Shown here in pieces: positions 27,472 through 36,796 of a stretch of 64,000 nucleotides of DNA. The translations under genes and the position numbers were made by a program. Every line of letters starts with the position of its first letter. Position 1 is the stretch's first letter. The notes below the pieces were generated by a model. That model made no database searches. It saw nothing but the letters and a program-made list of their open reading frames with translations, and was not told the DNA's origin. This stretch comes from CAZQRW01 sp964596115. Lineage in GTDB: Bacteria > Hydrothermota > UBA3072 > B12-G15. The DNA lies in assembly GCA_964596115.1 (NCBI GenBank), contig CAZQRW010000002.1:1-64000 (forward strand). The letters run 5' to 3'.

Positions 27472-28712
27472 TCTGAAATCCTCCTTGCTATCTCTCTTTC
27501 GTTAAGAATCACATCCTCCTCACTTCCAGTTTTCATATTTTTCAAGCGAACTTTTTTGGCTCTTAATTCATCTTCTCCTATAATTATTACATATTTAGCT
27601 CCACTCTTGTTTGCAGACCTCATCTGTGCCTTTATGCTCCTCCCTGTAAAATCTTTCTCACCACTAAACCCTATATTCCTCAACTGCTGTAGAATAGAGA
27701 AACCTATTTTTTCTGTTTCCTCACCTATTGTGACCACAAAAAAATCTATGCCATTAGAAACTACATCCTTCTCCCTCATTGCAAGAACAACCCTGTCGAG
27801 ACCTATGGCAAATCCTGCAGCTGGTGTATCCCTTCCACCCATGATTTTTACCAGGTCATCATATCTCCCCCCACCACCAACTGCATTTTGTGCACCAAGA
27901 GAGCTAACAACATATTCAAAAACAGTTTTTGTGTAGTAGTCAAGTCCTCTTACAAGATTGTGATTCATTATTATTTTCACACCTTGTTTTTTTAAAATAC
28001 TAACAACGGCATCAAAATGATCCTTACATTCCTTACAAAGAAAATCATAAATATGAGGCGCATCCTTTAACTTCGGCCTATCGACCTTACAATCAAGAAT
28101 TCTAAGTGGGTTCGTTTTGAACTTCCTTTTGCAATCATCACAGAGTTCTGGCAACTTTTTTAATAAATATTCTCTCAAATGTTTTTTATAGTTGGGTCTG
28201 CACCTGGAGCACCCAATCGAATTTATGTGGACCTCAACATTGGAAAGACCAATCTGACGGAAAAAATCCATTCCCAAAAGAATTATTTCTACATCCAGAT
28301 AGGGTGACTTACTACCAAGTGCCTCCACACCGAATTGAGAAAACTCCCTCCATCTACCTTTTTGAGGTCTCTCCTGTCTAAACATCCTCTCAATATAAAA
28401 CAACTTATGGAAGGGTGCCTTGCTGGACAATCCATGCTCCAGATAAGCCCTTACGACTGAAGGGGTACCCTCAGGTTTAAGTGCAAGATTCCTTCCTCCT
28501 TTATCTTTAAAGGTATACATTTCCTTCTGAACAATATCTGTATCCTTACCGGTGGATTTGCTAAAAAGTTCTGCCCTTTCAAACGTAGGAACCCTGATTT
28601 CCTTATAGTTATACCTTCTGCATACCTCTCTAATTTTCTTTTCTATGTCTACCCATTTTTTTGTTTCTTCAGGAAGTATATCCCTGGTACCCTTTATAGA
28701 TTCAAAAGCCAT
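27465..28712 (-). CDS. hisS: Histidyl-tRNA synthetase
   Basis: 415 residues. Starts with the standard MAFESIKGTRDILPEE. Class II motif 2 (FYIERMFRQERPQKGRWREF), histidine motifs GLDYYTKTVFEY and AVGGGGRYDDLV, motif 3 (GFAIGLDRVVL) and a C-terminal anticodon-binding domain are visible. CxxC-like pairs (CSRCRPNYKK, CDDCKRKF, CKECKDHF) occur in the insertion domain, suggesting a zinc site there. Overlaps the VanZ-like gene by 19 nt. Confidence 0.97.
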   Translation of the reverse strand: MAFESIKGTRDILPEETKKWVDIEKKIREVCRRYNYKEIRVPTFERAELFSKSTGKDTDIVQKEMYTFKDKGGRNLALKPEGTPSVVRAYLEHGLSSKAPFHKLFYIERMFRQERPQKGRWREFSQFGVEALGSKSPYLDVEIILLGMDFFRQIGLSNVEVHINSIGCSRCRPNYKKHLREYLLKKLPELCDDCKRKFKTNPLRILDCKVDRPKLKDAPHIYDFLCKECKDHFDAVVSILKKQGVKIIMNHNLVRGLDYYTKTVFEYVVSSLGAQNAVGGGGRYDDLVKIMGGRDTPAAGFAIGLDRVVLAMREKDVVSNGIDFFVVTIGEETEKIGFSILQQLRNIGFSGEKDFTGRSIKAQMRSANKSGAKYVIIIGEDELRAKKVRLKNMKTGSEEDVILNEREIARRISEC

Positions 28713-29014
28713 ATTACACTCCCCCCTCCTAATAAATCTACGGTAAAATCAATGATAGAAGGATTTCTCATAGGAATAAAATATTGATGTATCTCATCAA
28801 TTGCGCTAATTACAACAATAAGTATCAAAGTTATGTATTTCTTTTGTTTAAATCCATAGATGAAGAATAAAGAAAGCGTCATATATAAAAAGAGATGCGC
28901 AAGAACGTCACTTCCATTAAACATTGGTGGTGTCGACTTACCCGGGAGTGAGGTCAAAGAAAAAAGGAGAAATAACCACAGAAAAAAAGGCAACCTCTCT
29001 TTTAATTTATTCAT
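28694..29014 (-). CDS. VanZ-like membrane protein
   Basis: 106 residues, four hydrophobic segments. The VanZ-family signature is clear: DVLAHLFLYMTLSLFF and AIDEIHQYFIPMRNPSIIDF, then DLLGGGSVIWLL. VanZ proteins confer low-level teicoplanin resistance in enterococci, but most homologues are of unknown role. It overlaps hisS by 19 nt and the EIIA-like gene by 8 nt, an unexplained position inside a tRNA-synthetase/protease operon. Confidence 0.85.
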   Translation of the reverse strand: MNKLKERLPFFLWLFLLFSLTSLPGKSTPPMFNGSDVLAHLFLYMTLSLFFIYGFKQKKYITLILIVVISAIDEIHQYFIPMRNPSIIDFTVDLLGGGSVIWLLNL

Positions 29015-29426
29015 TTAGTTCTTCCTCTTCTCCCCTAATAAGGACAATAGCATCTTCCTCTGTTTTACAATTGAGAAGGTCTTTTCTAAGTGTAGAAACA
29101 TTGAGAATCTTAAACAAATGCGTAAGATACTCTGCATAGGTTTCGTCATTATCAGGAAGAACAACAAAAATTACTATCCGAACAGGTTCTCCGTCATATG
29201 ATTCAAGATTAGCTGGTTCTGGTGATATACCAATATACATCTCTGGTTCATCTATATTCGCTCTCTTTCTTATCAAATATACACCCTTCCCAATGGAAGA
29301 AGGGAACTTACTTTCCCTCTCAATAATATCCTTATAAAGGGAAGAAAAACTTGAATGTTCAAGTATTTCTTTTATTGGATTGTCAGTTTTAAAGGTAAAA
29401 CAATCTTTTATTGAATCCCAAATCAT
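29007..29426 (-). CDS. PTS EIIA (fructose/nitrogen type)-like protein without the phosphorylated His
   Basis: 139 residues. The pattern of PTS EIIA type-2 domains is readable from end to end: IIERESKFPSSIGKGV, then YLIRKR, then YDGEPVRIVIFVVLPDNDET, YLTHLFKILNVSTLRKDLL and TEEDAIVLI. Where the family has G-V-A-I-P-H, the active His is replaced: G-V-Y-L-I-R (Arg53). It therefore cannot accept phosphate the normal way. No EI, HPr or EIIBC gene is present. Translationally coupled behind hslU (ATGA overlap). A regulatory, non-phosphorylated role is inferred. The family assignment rests on pattern only. Confidence 0.65.
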   Translation of the reverse strand: MIWDSIKDCFTFKTDNPIKEILEHSSFSSLYKDIIERESKFPSSIGKGVYLIRKRANIDEPEMYIGISPEPANLESYDGEPVRIVIFVVLPDNDETYAEYLTHLFKILNVSTLRKDLLNCKTEEDAIVLIRGEEEELNE

Positions 29427-30730
29427 AGTATATACCTTGTAAGATCCTCATTTTTTATTATGGATGATATTTTTTCCTCAACGTATTTACCATCTATAAC
29501 TATATTCTTATTTTTTACATCCGGGATCTTAAATAGAAGATCGTCAAGGACAGCGGTAAGAACTGTTGATAATCTTCTTGCACCTATATCTTCACTTATC
29601 CTGTTTGCCTCCGCACTAAAGTGTGCAATACTTTTTATTGCATCGGGAGTAAACTTTAGATCTATTCCCTCTGTCTCAAATAATGCTTGATACTGTTTAA
29701 CCAATGCATTCTCTGGCTCAACGAGTATCCTCTCAAAATCTTTCTCTGTTAGAGAAGACAATTCGACCCTTATGGGAAACCTGCCCTGCAATTCAGGGAT
29801 CAGGTCTGATGGCTTGTGAACATTAAATGCACCTGCAGCAATAAATAAAATATGGTGGCTTTTCACAATGCCGTATTTTGTCATAATGTCTGTTCCCTCT
29901 ACAATAGGAAGTAAATCCCTCTGGACACCCATTCTTGAGACATCGGGCCCTGATTTTGCTTCTCCACCAGCGACTTTATCTATCTCATCAATAAATATAA
30001 TCCCATTATTTTCCACTTTTTTCTTTGCCTCTTCCACCACCTCGTCCATATCTATTAATTTATTAGCTTCTTCATTCTTGAATATTTCAAGGGCCTCTTT
30101 TACACTTACATACTTCTTTTTCTTCGACCCTGAAAAGAGGTTGGATAAGGTATCCTGAAGAGACATCTGAATTTCTTCTAAGCCAGCCCCTCCCAATACC
30201 TCAACCATTGGCATCGGTTTTTTTTCTATTTGAAGTTCAACCTTCATATTGTCAAGTTTATTCTCTTTAAGCATTTTTCTTACACCCTCTCTCCCTTCCG
30301 AATATCCTTCCTTTCTCATAATCAGATCAATAACCTTATCCTCTGCAAGTATTTCCGCCTTCTTCTCTATTTCTTTCATCTTTACTGCTTTAACCATTCC
30401 AACGGCAGAATTCATCAGATCCCTTACCATTGACTCTACATCCCTACCCACATATCCAACTTCTGTATACCGCGTAGCCTCAACCTTAACAAATGGAGCA
30501 TCTTCAATTCTTGCAAGTCGCCTTGCGATTTCAGTTTTGCCTACACCCGTTGGTCCAATCATTATAATATTATTTGGATAAATCTCTTCTTTAATAGGAC
30601 CTTTGACCTTCTGTCTCCTCCATCTATTCCTCAATGCAATGGCCACTGCCCTCTTTGCATCATCCTGACCCACTATATACTTATTGAGCTCTCTTACTAT
30701 ATCACCTGGCTTTAATATTCTCTCTTCCAT
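29423..30730 (-). CDS. hslU: ATP-dependent protease ATPase subunit HslU
   Basis: 435 residues. AAA+ unfoldase ring that feeds substrates to HslV. Walker A GPTGVGKTEIARRLA, pore loop and sensor region RYTEVGYVGRDVESMVRDL, the I-domain (~100-225), Walker B GIIFIDEIDKVA, and C-terminal EDIGARRLSTVL. The C-terminal residues (TRYIL) match the tail that docks into HslV. One base is shared with the hslV stop. Length is standard (about 440). Confidence 0.97.
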   Translation of the reverse strand: MEERILKPGDIVRELNKYIVGQDDAKRAVAIALRNRWRRQKVKGPIKEEIYPNNIIMIGPTGVGKTEIARRLARIEDAPFVKVEATRYTEVGYVGRDVESMVRDLMNSAVGMVKAVKMKEIEKKAEILAEDKVIDLIMRKEGYSEGREGVRKMLKENKLDNMKVELQIEKKPMPMVEVLGGAGLEEIQMSLQDTLSNLFSGSKKKKYVSVKEALEIFKNEEANKLIDMDEVVEEAKKKVENNGIIFIDEIDKVAGGEAKSGPDVSRMGVQRDLLPIVEGTDIMTKYGIVKSHHILFIAAGAFNVHKPSDLIPELQGRFPIRVELSSLTEKDFERILVEPENALVKQYQALFETEGIDLKFTPDAIKSIAHFSAEANRISEDIGARRLSTVLTAVLDDLLFKIPDVKNKNIVIDGKYVEEKISSIIKNEDLTRYIL

Positions 30731-31278
30731 TATAACTCCTCTATCTCTATTTCATTGTTTGTGAATATACATATCTCTGAGGCAATTTTTAAACTTTTCT
30801 CCACAATTTCTCTGGCGGAAAGCTTGGATACCTGAAGGAAGGCCCTTGCCGCTGCAAGTGCATATGGACCACCAGAGCCAAGAGCAATGATATCATCATC
30901 AGGTTGAACAACGTCCCCGTTCCCAGAAACAAGAAAACTTAAATCCCTATTCATTATACCCAATATTGCCTCAAGTCTTCTTAAATATTTATCCATTCTC
31001 CACTCTTTCGCAAGTTCTACAACTGCCTTTGTGAGATTTCCGGGAAATGTGTTCAATTTTTGTTCAAATCTTTCTAATAGTGCAAGCCCATCTGCAGCGC
31101 TACCAGCAAATCCGACAAGTATCTCTCCATTATGAAGTTTCCTTATCTTTTTTGCACCTTTCTTCATAATTGTATTTTGAAAGGTTACCTGACCATCACC
31201 ACCCATTGCAACTTTTCCATCCTTTCTTACACCAATTATTGTAGTGCTCTTAAATATACTCCTCAAATCCTTTTTCAA
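30730..31278 (-). CDS. hslV: ATP-dependent protease proteolytic subunit HslV
   Basis: 182 residues. Proteasome-like peptidase with N-terminal Thr nucleophile. STTIIGVRKDGKVAMGGDGQ gives the catalytic Thr (Thr12, exposed after removal of an 11-residue propeptide) and Lys; GFAGSAADGLALLERFE and AKEWRMDKYLRRLEA are conserved. The frame is open to an ATG at 31335, but a TTG at 31278 lies 7 nt behind a perfect AGGAGG (31286-31291) and gives a propeptide of family length, so I chose it. It overlaps the end of the GGDEF-ATPase gene by 29 nt. Confidence 0.95.
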   Translation of the reverse strand: MKKDLRSIFKSTTIIGVRKDGKVAMGGDGQVTFQNTIMKKGAKKIRKLHNGEILVGFAGSAADGLALLERFEQKLNTFPGNLTKAVVELAKEWRMDKYLRRLEAILGIMNRDLSFLVSGNGDVVQPDDDIIALGSGGPYALAAARAFLQVSKLSAREIVEKSLKIASEICIFTNNEIEIEEL

Positions 31279-34081
31279 TTCCACACCTCCTGAATATTTC
31301 ATTGGCGAGTTCCCTATACTCCTCCTCTTCTTCATAAAAGGTAGAAAGAAAAGAAAGAATATTATAATCTTTTGCTATTTCCCATAGTGTGCCATAAATC
31401 TTATGGGCGTTTATTGCCTTCTCCCCATATTTCTTTGCCAAAAGGGAATCCCCCAATCTATCTTTTACTATTGCTAACAACCTATATACCTCGCCCCTTT
31501 TCTCATTTGTTACTTCATTCTCCAGTCTTTTAAGTAATCTATCTGCATCCTTATACATTTTACCCCTTATAAGCAATTCTGCTTCACCAATTCCCAACTC
31601 GTATTTCACATCCTTATATCCATATTTCTCAACAATCTTTCTTGCTCTATTGAAATACACAGAAGCCTTTTTATTGTTGCCCTTTTTTGTCTCCATTCTA
31701 CCAAGAAGTACATATGTACTTGACAAATTCGGCAAGATATGGGCCTTCCGCAAATTTTCCAGTGCTTTATCCAGATAACTCTTAATATTTTTTGTATCAC
31801 CTATTTCAAATAACAAATCTGCTATAAAGTAATTGATTGAGCCAATAAGAGAACTATTTCCAATCTTCTCGGCAACACCGAGTGCATATTCATAATGTTT
31901 TAACGCCTCTTTCAATATTGATTCCTTTTCATAAATTAAGCCAATATTCATATATAATGATGGTATGGAATCAGTATCTGCAAGTTCTATAAATCCTTTT
32001 AAGGCCTTACCGTAATATTTTCTTGCTTCATCAAGGTCACCCCTTGAATAATATATCGCTCCCATTCTATTTTGAAAGATTGATGTCCAATAATTATCAT
32101 TTAACTTATATGCTATTGATATCCCATTCCTGTAATAATTCAACGCACTTTGAAATTTTTTCTCACTATACTCCAGAGCACCGAGGGCTGCAAAGGCTCT
32201 CATTTGATCTTCCATCTTTTTTGACAACCTTAATGATTCCTGTGCGTACTCTCGTGCCCTTTTAAAATCTCCAACAGCAAGAAGGACCTCGGCTATGATA
32301 GGAAGTGCATCTTCTCGTATTGATTCCAGCGTATTAAATGCATCCTCCATATTACCCATCTTTGCATATAATATACCTATCTTTTTTACTATCTCCACAT
32401 CCTTTTTGTTTTCCAATGCTTTATTGAACATTTCCAACGCATTACGGAATTCACCTTTTTTATAAAAAATATCCCCCCATCTTTCATAAAATGTTTTTCT
32501 GTTAAACCATTCTTCATTAATCCATTTCTTAAGCCTCCCAAGAACTTCCTCTGCATCTATAAGAAGACCCTTATCCAATAAAGTTCTTACAAGTAAAAGA
32601 GACTGTTCTGTTTCATTTACAAAATCTCCTGCCATTCCAAATTGATACGCAGAAGGCCCAGGATAACCCTTCCTGGAAAGAATCATCCCTGCTTTTCTAT
32701 GTAACTCTTTTCTTTTACTTCCTATTCCCTGGTATAACTTCTTTCTCAGTTCTTCCGTTGATATTATAAAATTTTCAGATGGTTTGAGAAGACCAACGCT
32801 TAAGCCAAAGTTTTTCATTTTATATACCTCGTCACGAGAAATTCCCAATATATCTGCAATTAATTCACAATCACCAATGTCACCAAGAAGTGCCCCAACT
32901 TGAAAGATCATCCCCTCTTCCTTTTTGAGTTTCTTATACGTTTTAAACAGATTCCCTTCAATGTCTGTATCAATAATCTTACCCATCTGAATTTTATTTT
33001 TCCCCAGCTTTATAACGTTGTTATTAAGGAAATTATTCAATGTAGACAAAAGTTTGCCAGGTATTCCCCGGGTCTTATCAAAAAGATATGCAACAAGATT
33101 GTCATCTATATCTTGCATCCCAATAAAAGAAGAAATAAAATCCTTTGTTCCATATAGATCAAGTGGTTCAAGATTTATTTTCAAGAACTGATTCATACCA
33201 ACATCCTCTTTTCCCGAAAGTATTAGAAAGAATTTTTCTTTACCCATTATAGATGGCAATTTTTCAAGAAATTTTCTTGTCTCCATTGAACAGGACTCAA
33301 TATCGTCAATACACCAAAAAACTGGCCTTCCAGATATCGATGGTGAAATACTGTTAAGCACTTTCCATGTTGGATTAAATGATTTGTCACCAGTAAGAAA
33401 TTGAAGGGGCTCATAACCAAAATCTTTCTTGCAATTAAATGATGTCGCATCAAAACCTGCAAGATTTGCATATATCAAAAGTTCCGAAAGTATCCTTGTC
33501 TTGCCAACCCCCTCAACTCCTGTTAGGTATATAAATTTCGGATTTCCTCGGGAAGCCTCCTCTAAGCCAGATTTTAGGATGGAAAGAACGTTTTCCCTCC
33601 CAACAAATCTTATCCCATAATGATCCTTCCTCTTTGCTTTAAGCAATATATCATCGGCACATTTCAGAAGCTTGGAAAGATCATCTCCATCCTCTGGGTA
33701 TGTTGCAGAACCAATTGTAAAGGATATCCTTACAGGTGGGTCTCCAGCGAATTCTCTGTGAAAAACAATATCGTTAATATATCCCTCAAAAGAATCCATT
33801 AAAGATTTATCTGTAACAATTATAATAAATTCATCCCCTCCATACCTCACCACTGTACCCCTATTCTGCACCGATTTTTCAAGAATGTCAGCAACATCCC
33901 TTAATACTTCATCTCCACGCATATGTCCATAACTATCATTAATCATTTTAAAAAAGTCAATGTCAAGCAAAAACAGTCTAAAAGACTTTCGGTCTTCAAT
34001 TAAATCGTTAACATAAGGCTTAAGAAAACTCCTTGTATATAGCCCGGTCAAATCATCGAGCTTTCTACTTTTGGATTTCAT
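31250..34081 (-). CDS. GGDEF diguanylate cyclase fused to P-loop ATPase and TPR array
   Basis: 943 residues. Residues 1-165: GGDEF domain with intact active site VRYGGDEFIII and substrate-binding LLDIDFFKMINDSYGHMRGD; the RxxD inhibitory site expected five residues before GGDEF is absent. Residues ~185-430: AAA/STAND-like ATPase with Walker A GVEGVGKTRILSELL and Walker B FWCIDDIE. Residues ~480-930: about ten TPR-like repeats (for example YERWGDIFYKKGEFRNALEM, YYGKALKGF). No membrane or sensor domain. It likely makes c-di-GMP under control of the ATPase/TPR part. Sits between guaB (17-nt overlap; supplies GTP pathway) and hslV. Confidence 0.88.
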   Translation of the reverse strand: MKSKSRKLDDLTGLYTRSFLKPYVNDLIEDRKSFRLFLLDIDFFKMINDSYGHMRGDEVLRDVADILEKSVQNRGTVVRYGGDEFIIIVTDKSLMDSFEGYINDIVFHREFAGDPPVRISFTIGSATYPEDGDDLSKLLKCADDILLKAKRKDHYGIRFVGRENVLSILKSGLEEASRGNPKFIYLTGVEGVGKTRILSELLIYANLAGFDATSFNCKKDFGYEPLQFLTGDKSFNPTWKVLNSISPSISGRPVFWCIDDIESCSMETRKFLEKLPSIMGKEKFFLILSGKEDVGMNQFLKINLEPLDLYGTKDFISSFIGMQDIDDNLVAYLFDKTRGIPGKLLSTLNNFLNNNVIKLGKNKIQMGKIIDTDIEGNLFKTYKKLKKEEGMIFQVGALLGDIGDCELIADILGISRDEVYKMKNFGLSVGLLKPSENFIISTEELRKKLYQGIGSKRKELHRKAGMILSRKGYPGPSAYQFGMAGDFVNETEQSLLLVRTLLDKGLLIDAEEVLGRLKKWINEEWFNRKTFYERWGDIFYKKGEFRNALEMFNKALENKKDVEIVKKIGILYAKMGNMEDAFNTLESIREDALPIIAEVLLAVGDFKRAREYAQESLRLSKKMEDQMRAFAALGALEYSEKKFQSALNYYRNGISIAYKLNDNYWTSIFQNRMGAIYYSRGDLDEARKYYGKALKGFIELADTDSIPSLYMNIGLIYEKESILKEALKHYEYALGVAEKIGNSSLIGSINYFIADLLFEIGDTKNIKSYLDKALENLRKAHILPNLSSTYVLLGRMETKKGNNKKASVYFNRARKIVEKYGYKDVKYELGIGEAELLIRGKMYKDADRLLKRLENEVTNEKRGEVYRLLAIVKDRLGDSLLAKKYGEKAINAHKIYGTLWEIAKDYNILSFLSTFYEEEEEYRELANEIFRRCGIEKGFEEYI

Positions 34082-35495
34082 AGTTTGGAGGTTCCTTTGT
34101 AATCACAACATCATGGGGGTGGCTCTCCTTTAATCCTGCTGCTGTTATTTTAATAAATTTTGCTCTTTTTTGTAATATAGAAATATTTTTTGCACCAATG
34201 TAACCCATACCCGAACGGACACCTCCAATAAGTTGAAAAATCACATCCTGTGTAGGCCCCTTATACGGAACCCTTGCAACGACCCCCTCTGGAACAAGCT
34301 TCCCCTCTTGAAAATATCTGTCACTACTGCCCTCTTTCATCGCATCCAGAGAACCCATTCCTCTATACACTTTAAATCTCCTTCCTTCATATATTACAGA
34401 TTCGCCAGGTGACTCCTCAGTTCCTGCAAGGAGGCTCCCTATCATTACACTGGATGCACCGGCAGCAAGAGCCTTTGTAATGTCTCCAGAATACTTTATC
34501 CCGCCGTCTGCTATGATAGGCACGTTACTTACACTTGATGTTTCCATTATTGCTGAAAGCTGAGGAACACCTATACCTGCGATAACCCTTGTAGTACATA
34601 TAGAACCTGGTCCTACCCCCACTTTAATTGCATCTACATCAAGGGATAAAATATCTTTCACTGCTTTTTCAGAAGCGACATTACCAACAATTAAATCAAC
34701 ATCTACAATTCCTCTCAATTTTTTAGCTATCTCGAATACTTTCCTGGAATGGCCATGAGCAGTATCAATTATGATAGCATCAACCCCTGCAGAAAGCAGC
34801 GCCTTCGTTCTATCGACAGTATCTTTACTCACTCCAACGGCAGCAGCACACCTCAACCTACCATGTTTATCTTTTGTGGACTGTGGATACCGTATCCGCT
34901 TGAGAATATCCTTTACAGTTATTAAACCTGTAAGGATTCTATTTTTCTTAATTATAGGCAATTTTTCAACCTTTTTTTCCTGAAATATTCTCTTTGCCTC
35001 TTCTATTGTAATTCCTTCCTTTCCTGTAACTAATCGATCAAAGGGAGTCATCAATTTACTGATTTTCTTTTTACTATCTTCTTCAAATAAAATATCCCTT
35101 TTGGTAATCAGGCCTAAAAGTTTCATACCCTTCTCTACAACTGGAAGACCCGAAATGTTATGTTTTTCCATTAAAGATATTGCATCTTTTACCGTGCTAT
35201 TGGCATAAAGAACAATTGGATTTTGGATCATACCACTCTCAAACCTCTTTACCCTCTCAACTTCCTCAGCCTGTTTATCTATACTCATATTCTTATGGAT
35301 TACACCTATACCACCTTCTCTCGCTAATGCAATAGCCATAGCACATTCTGTAACTGTATCCATTGCTGCACTAACGATAGGAATTCTCAATGATATATGC
35401 CTTGAAAATTTTGTGGATAGATCTACCTGAGAGGGAAGCACTTCAGAATATTGCGGCACGAGAAGCACATCATCGTAAGTAAGATATTCCTTCAT
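34065..35495 (-). CDS. guaB: IMP dehydrogenase
   Basis: 476 residues. Oxidises IMP to XMP in GTP synthesis. Opening MKEYLTYDDVLLVPQYSEVL, two CBS domains at about 95-205 (MEKHNISGLPVVEKG, EKKVEKLPIIKKN), the catalytic loop GPGSICTTRVIAGIGVPQ with active Cys, and flap YRGMGSLDAM are intact. ATG overlaps the dapF stop (ATGA). Length is typical. Confidence 0.97.
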   Translation of the reverse strand: MKEYLTYDDVLLVPQYSEVLPSQVDLSTKFSRHISLRIPIVSAAMDTVTECAMAIALAREGGIGVIHKNMSIDKQAEEVERVKRFESGMIQNPIVLYANSTVKDAISLMEKHNISGLPVVEKGMKLLGLITKRDILFEEDSKKKISKLMTPFDRLVTGKEGITIEEAKRIFQEKKVEKLPIIKKNRILTGLITVKDILKRIRYPQSTKDKHGRLRCAAAVGVSKDTVDRTKALLSAGVDAIIIDTAHGHSRKVFEIAKKLRGIVDVDLIVGNVASEKAVKDILSLDVDAIKVGVGPGSICTTRVIAGIGVPQLSAIMETSSVSNVPIIADGGIKYSGDITKALAAGASSVMIGSLLAGTEESPGESVIYEGRRFKVYRGMGSLDAMKEGSSDRYFQEGKLVPEGVVARVPYKGPTQDVIFQLIGGVRSGMGYIGAKNISILQKRAKFIKITAAGLKESHPHDVVITKEPPNYEIQK

Positions 35496-36211
35496 TTATT
35501 CCTCCATAAATATATTCCATTAAAGGGAATGTTAACCTCTCCAGTCAAGAAAATCTTTTCCCTTAATTTCTCTACTTGAAATGTACCACCCTTAGTTTCA
35601 ATTTTTATTTTTTCAAACCCTTTCTTCATTATATACCAGAAACCCACTGATGCAACTCCAGAACCACAGGATAGTGTTTCTCCCTCAACTCCCCTTTCAA
35701 ATGTTCTCATATATAATAGACCTTCCTTTTCTTCCTTTACCCAGTTCACATTTGTTCTACCCTTAATGGTATAAGAACGATTCTTCCCTTCATTGTCAAC
35801 GTCAATCTCCTCAAGTCTGCTAACAGGTATAATTAAATGTGGGACTCCACACTCGACTATATTTTCCTTTAATGTTCTGCATTCTGGCATCTCTATACGA
35901 ACCTTACTCTCTGAAACCAACTCACAGGAAAAATTACCTGCGTCTGTTTCTATTATTCCTCTCTTATCCATAATACCTTTTTCATATAGATAAAAAAAGA
36001 ATACCCTTGTTCCATTCCCGCAGTAAGGAACCCTACTACCATCAGGATTGTAAAATACCATTCTATTTTTTTTATATGTTATTAAGCCATCTCCTCCAAC
36101 ACCAAAGTGCCTATCAAGAATAGATTTTATAAAATTTTCCTCAGACTGGGTAGATTCAATTATAACAAAGTCATTGCCAGCCCCTACTGCCTTTGTAAAT
36201 TTAATCTCCAT
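35492..36211 (-). CDS. dapF: Diaminopimelate epimerase
   Basis: 239 residues, slightly short for the family (about 270). Interconverts LL- and meso-diaminopimelate for lysine and peptidoglycan. Both catalytic cysteines are present: PYCGNGTRVFFFYLY and LSCGSGVASVGFWY; the start carries AVGAGNDFVIIE. Overlaps ridA by 11 nt and guaB by 4 nt. Presence of meso-DAP synthesis agrees with a Gram-negative-type wall. Confidence 0.95.
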   Translation of the reverse strand: MEIKFTKAVGAGNDFVIIESTQSEENFIKSILDRHFGVGGDGLITYKKNRMVFYNPDGSRVPYCGNGTRVFFFYLYEKGIMDKRGIIETDAGNFSCELVSESKVRIEMPECRTLKENIVECGVPHLIIPVSRLEEIDVDNEGKNRSYTIKGRTNVNWVKEEKEGLLYMRTFERGVEGETLSCGSGVASVGFWYIMKKGFEKIKIETKGGTFQVEKLREKIFLTGEVNIPFNGIYLWRNK

Positions 36212-36587
36212 TTATCACTGCAGTTGCATCTATCTCTACACCGACACCTTTAGGAAGAAATGAAACCTCCACGGTTGCACGTGCAGGGGGCGACTCTTTA
36301 AAAAATGCTGCGTAGACCTCATTAACCTCGTTGAAATTATTAATATTTGTCAAATATATGGTGGTCTTTACAATATCACTCATATTTCCTCCTGCCTCTT
36401 CTACAATTGCTTTTATGTTATTCATTACCTGCTCAGTCTCTCTTCTTATATCATCTTTTATCAACTCACCTGTTTCGGGAATTATAGAGATTTGGCCAGA
36501 GATAAAGAGTATCTTATTTATAAGAATACCTTGGGAGTATGGGCCTATAGCTTCTGGCGCCTTTTTTGTTTTTATCACTCTTTTCAT
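36201..36587 (-). CDS. ridA: RidA family enamine/imine deaminase
   Basis: 128 residues. Hydrolyses reactive 2-aminoacrylate-type intermediates. Family motifs: APEAIGPYSQGI, LFISGQISIIPETGEL and the catalytic-Arg segment SPPARATVEVSFLPKGVGVE ending in AT. ATG at 36587 chosen because AGGAG lies 6 nt upstream; the GTG two codons earlier has no room. It is the first gene of the twelve-gene train that ends with argF. Confidence 0.95.
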   Translation of the reverse strand: MKRVIKTKKAPEAIGPYSQGILINKILFISGQISIIPETGELIKDDIRRETEQVMNNIKAIVEEAGGNMSDIVKTTIYLTNINNFNEVNEVYAAFFKESPPARATVEVSFLPKGVGVEIDATAVINGD

Positions 36588-36605
36588 ACTCACTCCTTTC
36601 TCTTC

Positions 36606-36633
36606 ATACTATCAATGGAACTAAAAAAGTCAA
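36606..36633 (-). promoter_or_regulatory. Promoter of the ridA-to-argF train
   Basis: Minus strand TTGACT (36628-36633), 16-nt spacer, TAGTAT (36606-36611), followed by AGGAG and the ridA ATG. Confidence 0.5.
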
Positions 36634-36651
36634 GCCAACAAAAAGTGTCCG

Positions 36652-36795
36652 TTGTTACTATTTATGGGAAGTATATCCCAGGCGCTTACCCCTATTGCTA
36701 TGGCACTTGGTGGATTACTGGCAGAATATATTTCCATAAGGATTTTAATTTCTACAAATTTTTTCATAACTACTCTATGGAAAGCGTTGCCTCTG
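36652..36795 (+). pseudogene. Remnant of an MFS transporter C-terminal region
   Basis: On the plus strand the frame reads LLLFMGSISQALTPIAMALG then GLLAEYISIRILI, closely resembling the conserved last-third segment of many MFS efflux proteins (gene products with a G-S-x-S-Q-A-L-x-P-x-x-M-A-L-G-G pattern). The upstream two thirds of such a gene are absent and the frame runs antisense into bioY. It has no start signal of its own. Best read as a decayed fragment between ridA and bioY. The rest of the 203-bp gap holds the ridA promoter. Confidence 0.6.
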
Positions 36796-36796
36796 A

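Noticed and set aside
29868..30158. Plus-strand ORF opposite hslU
   Set aside because: Antisense to conserved HslU sequence; serine-rich product typical of a shadow frame.
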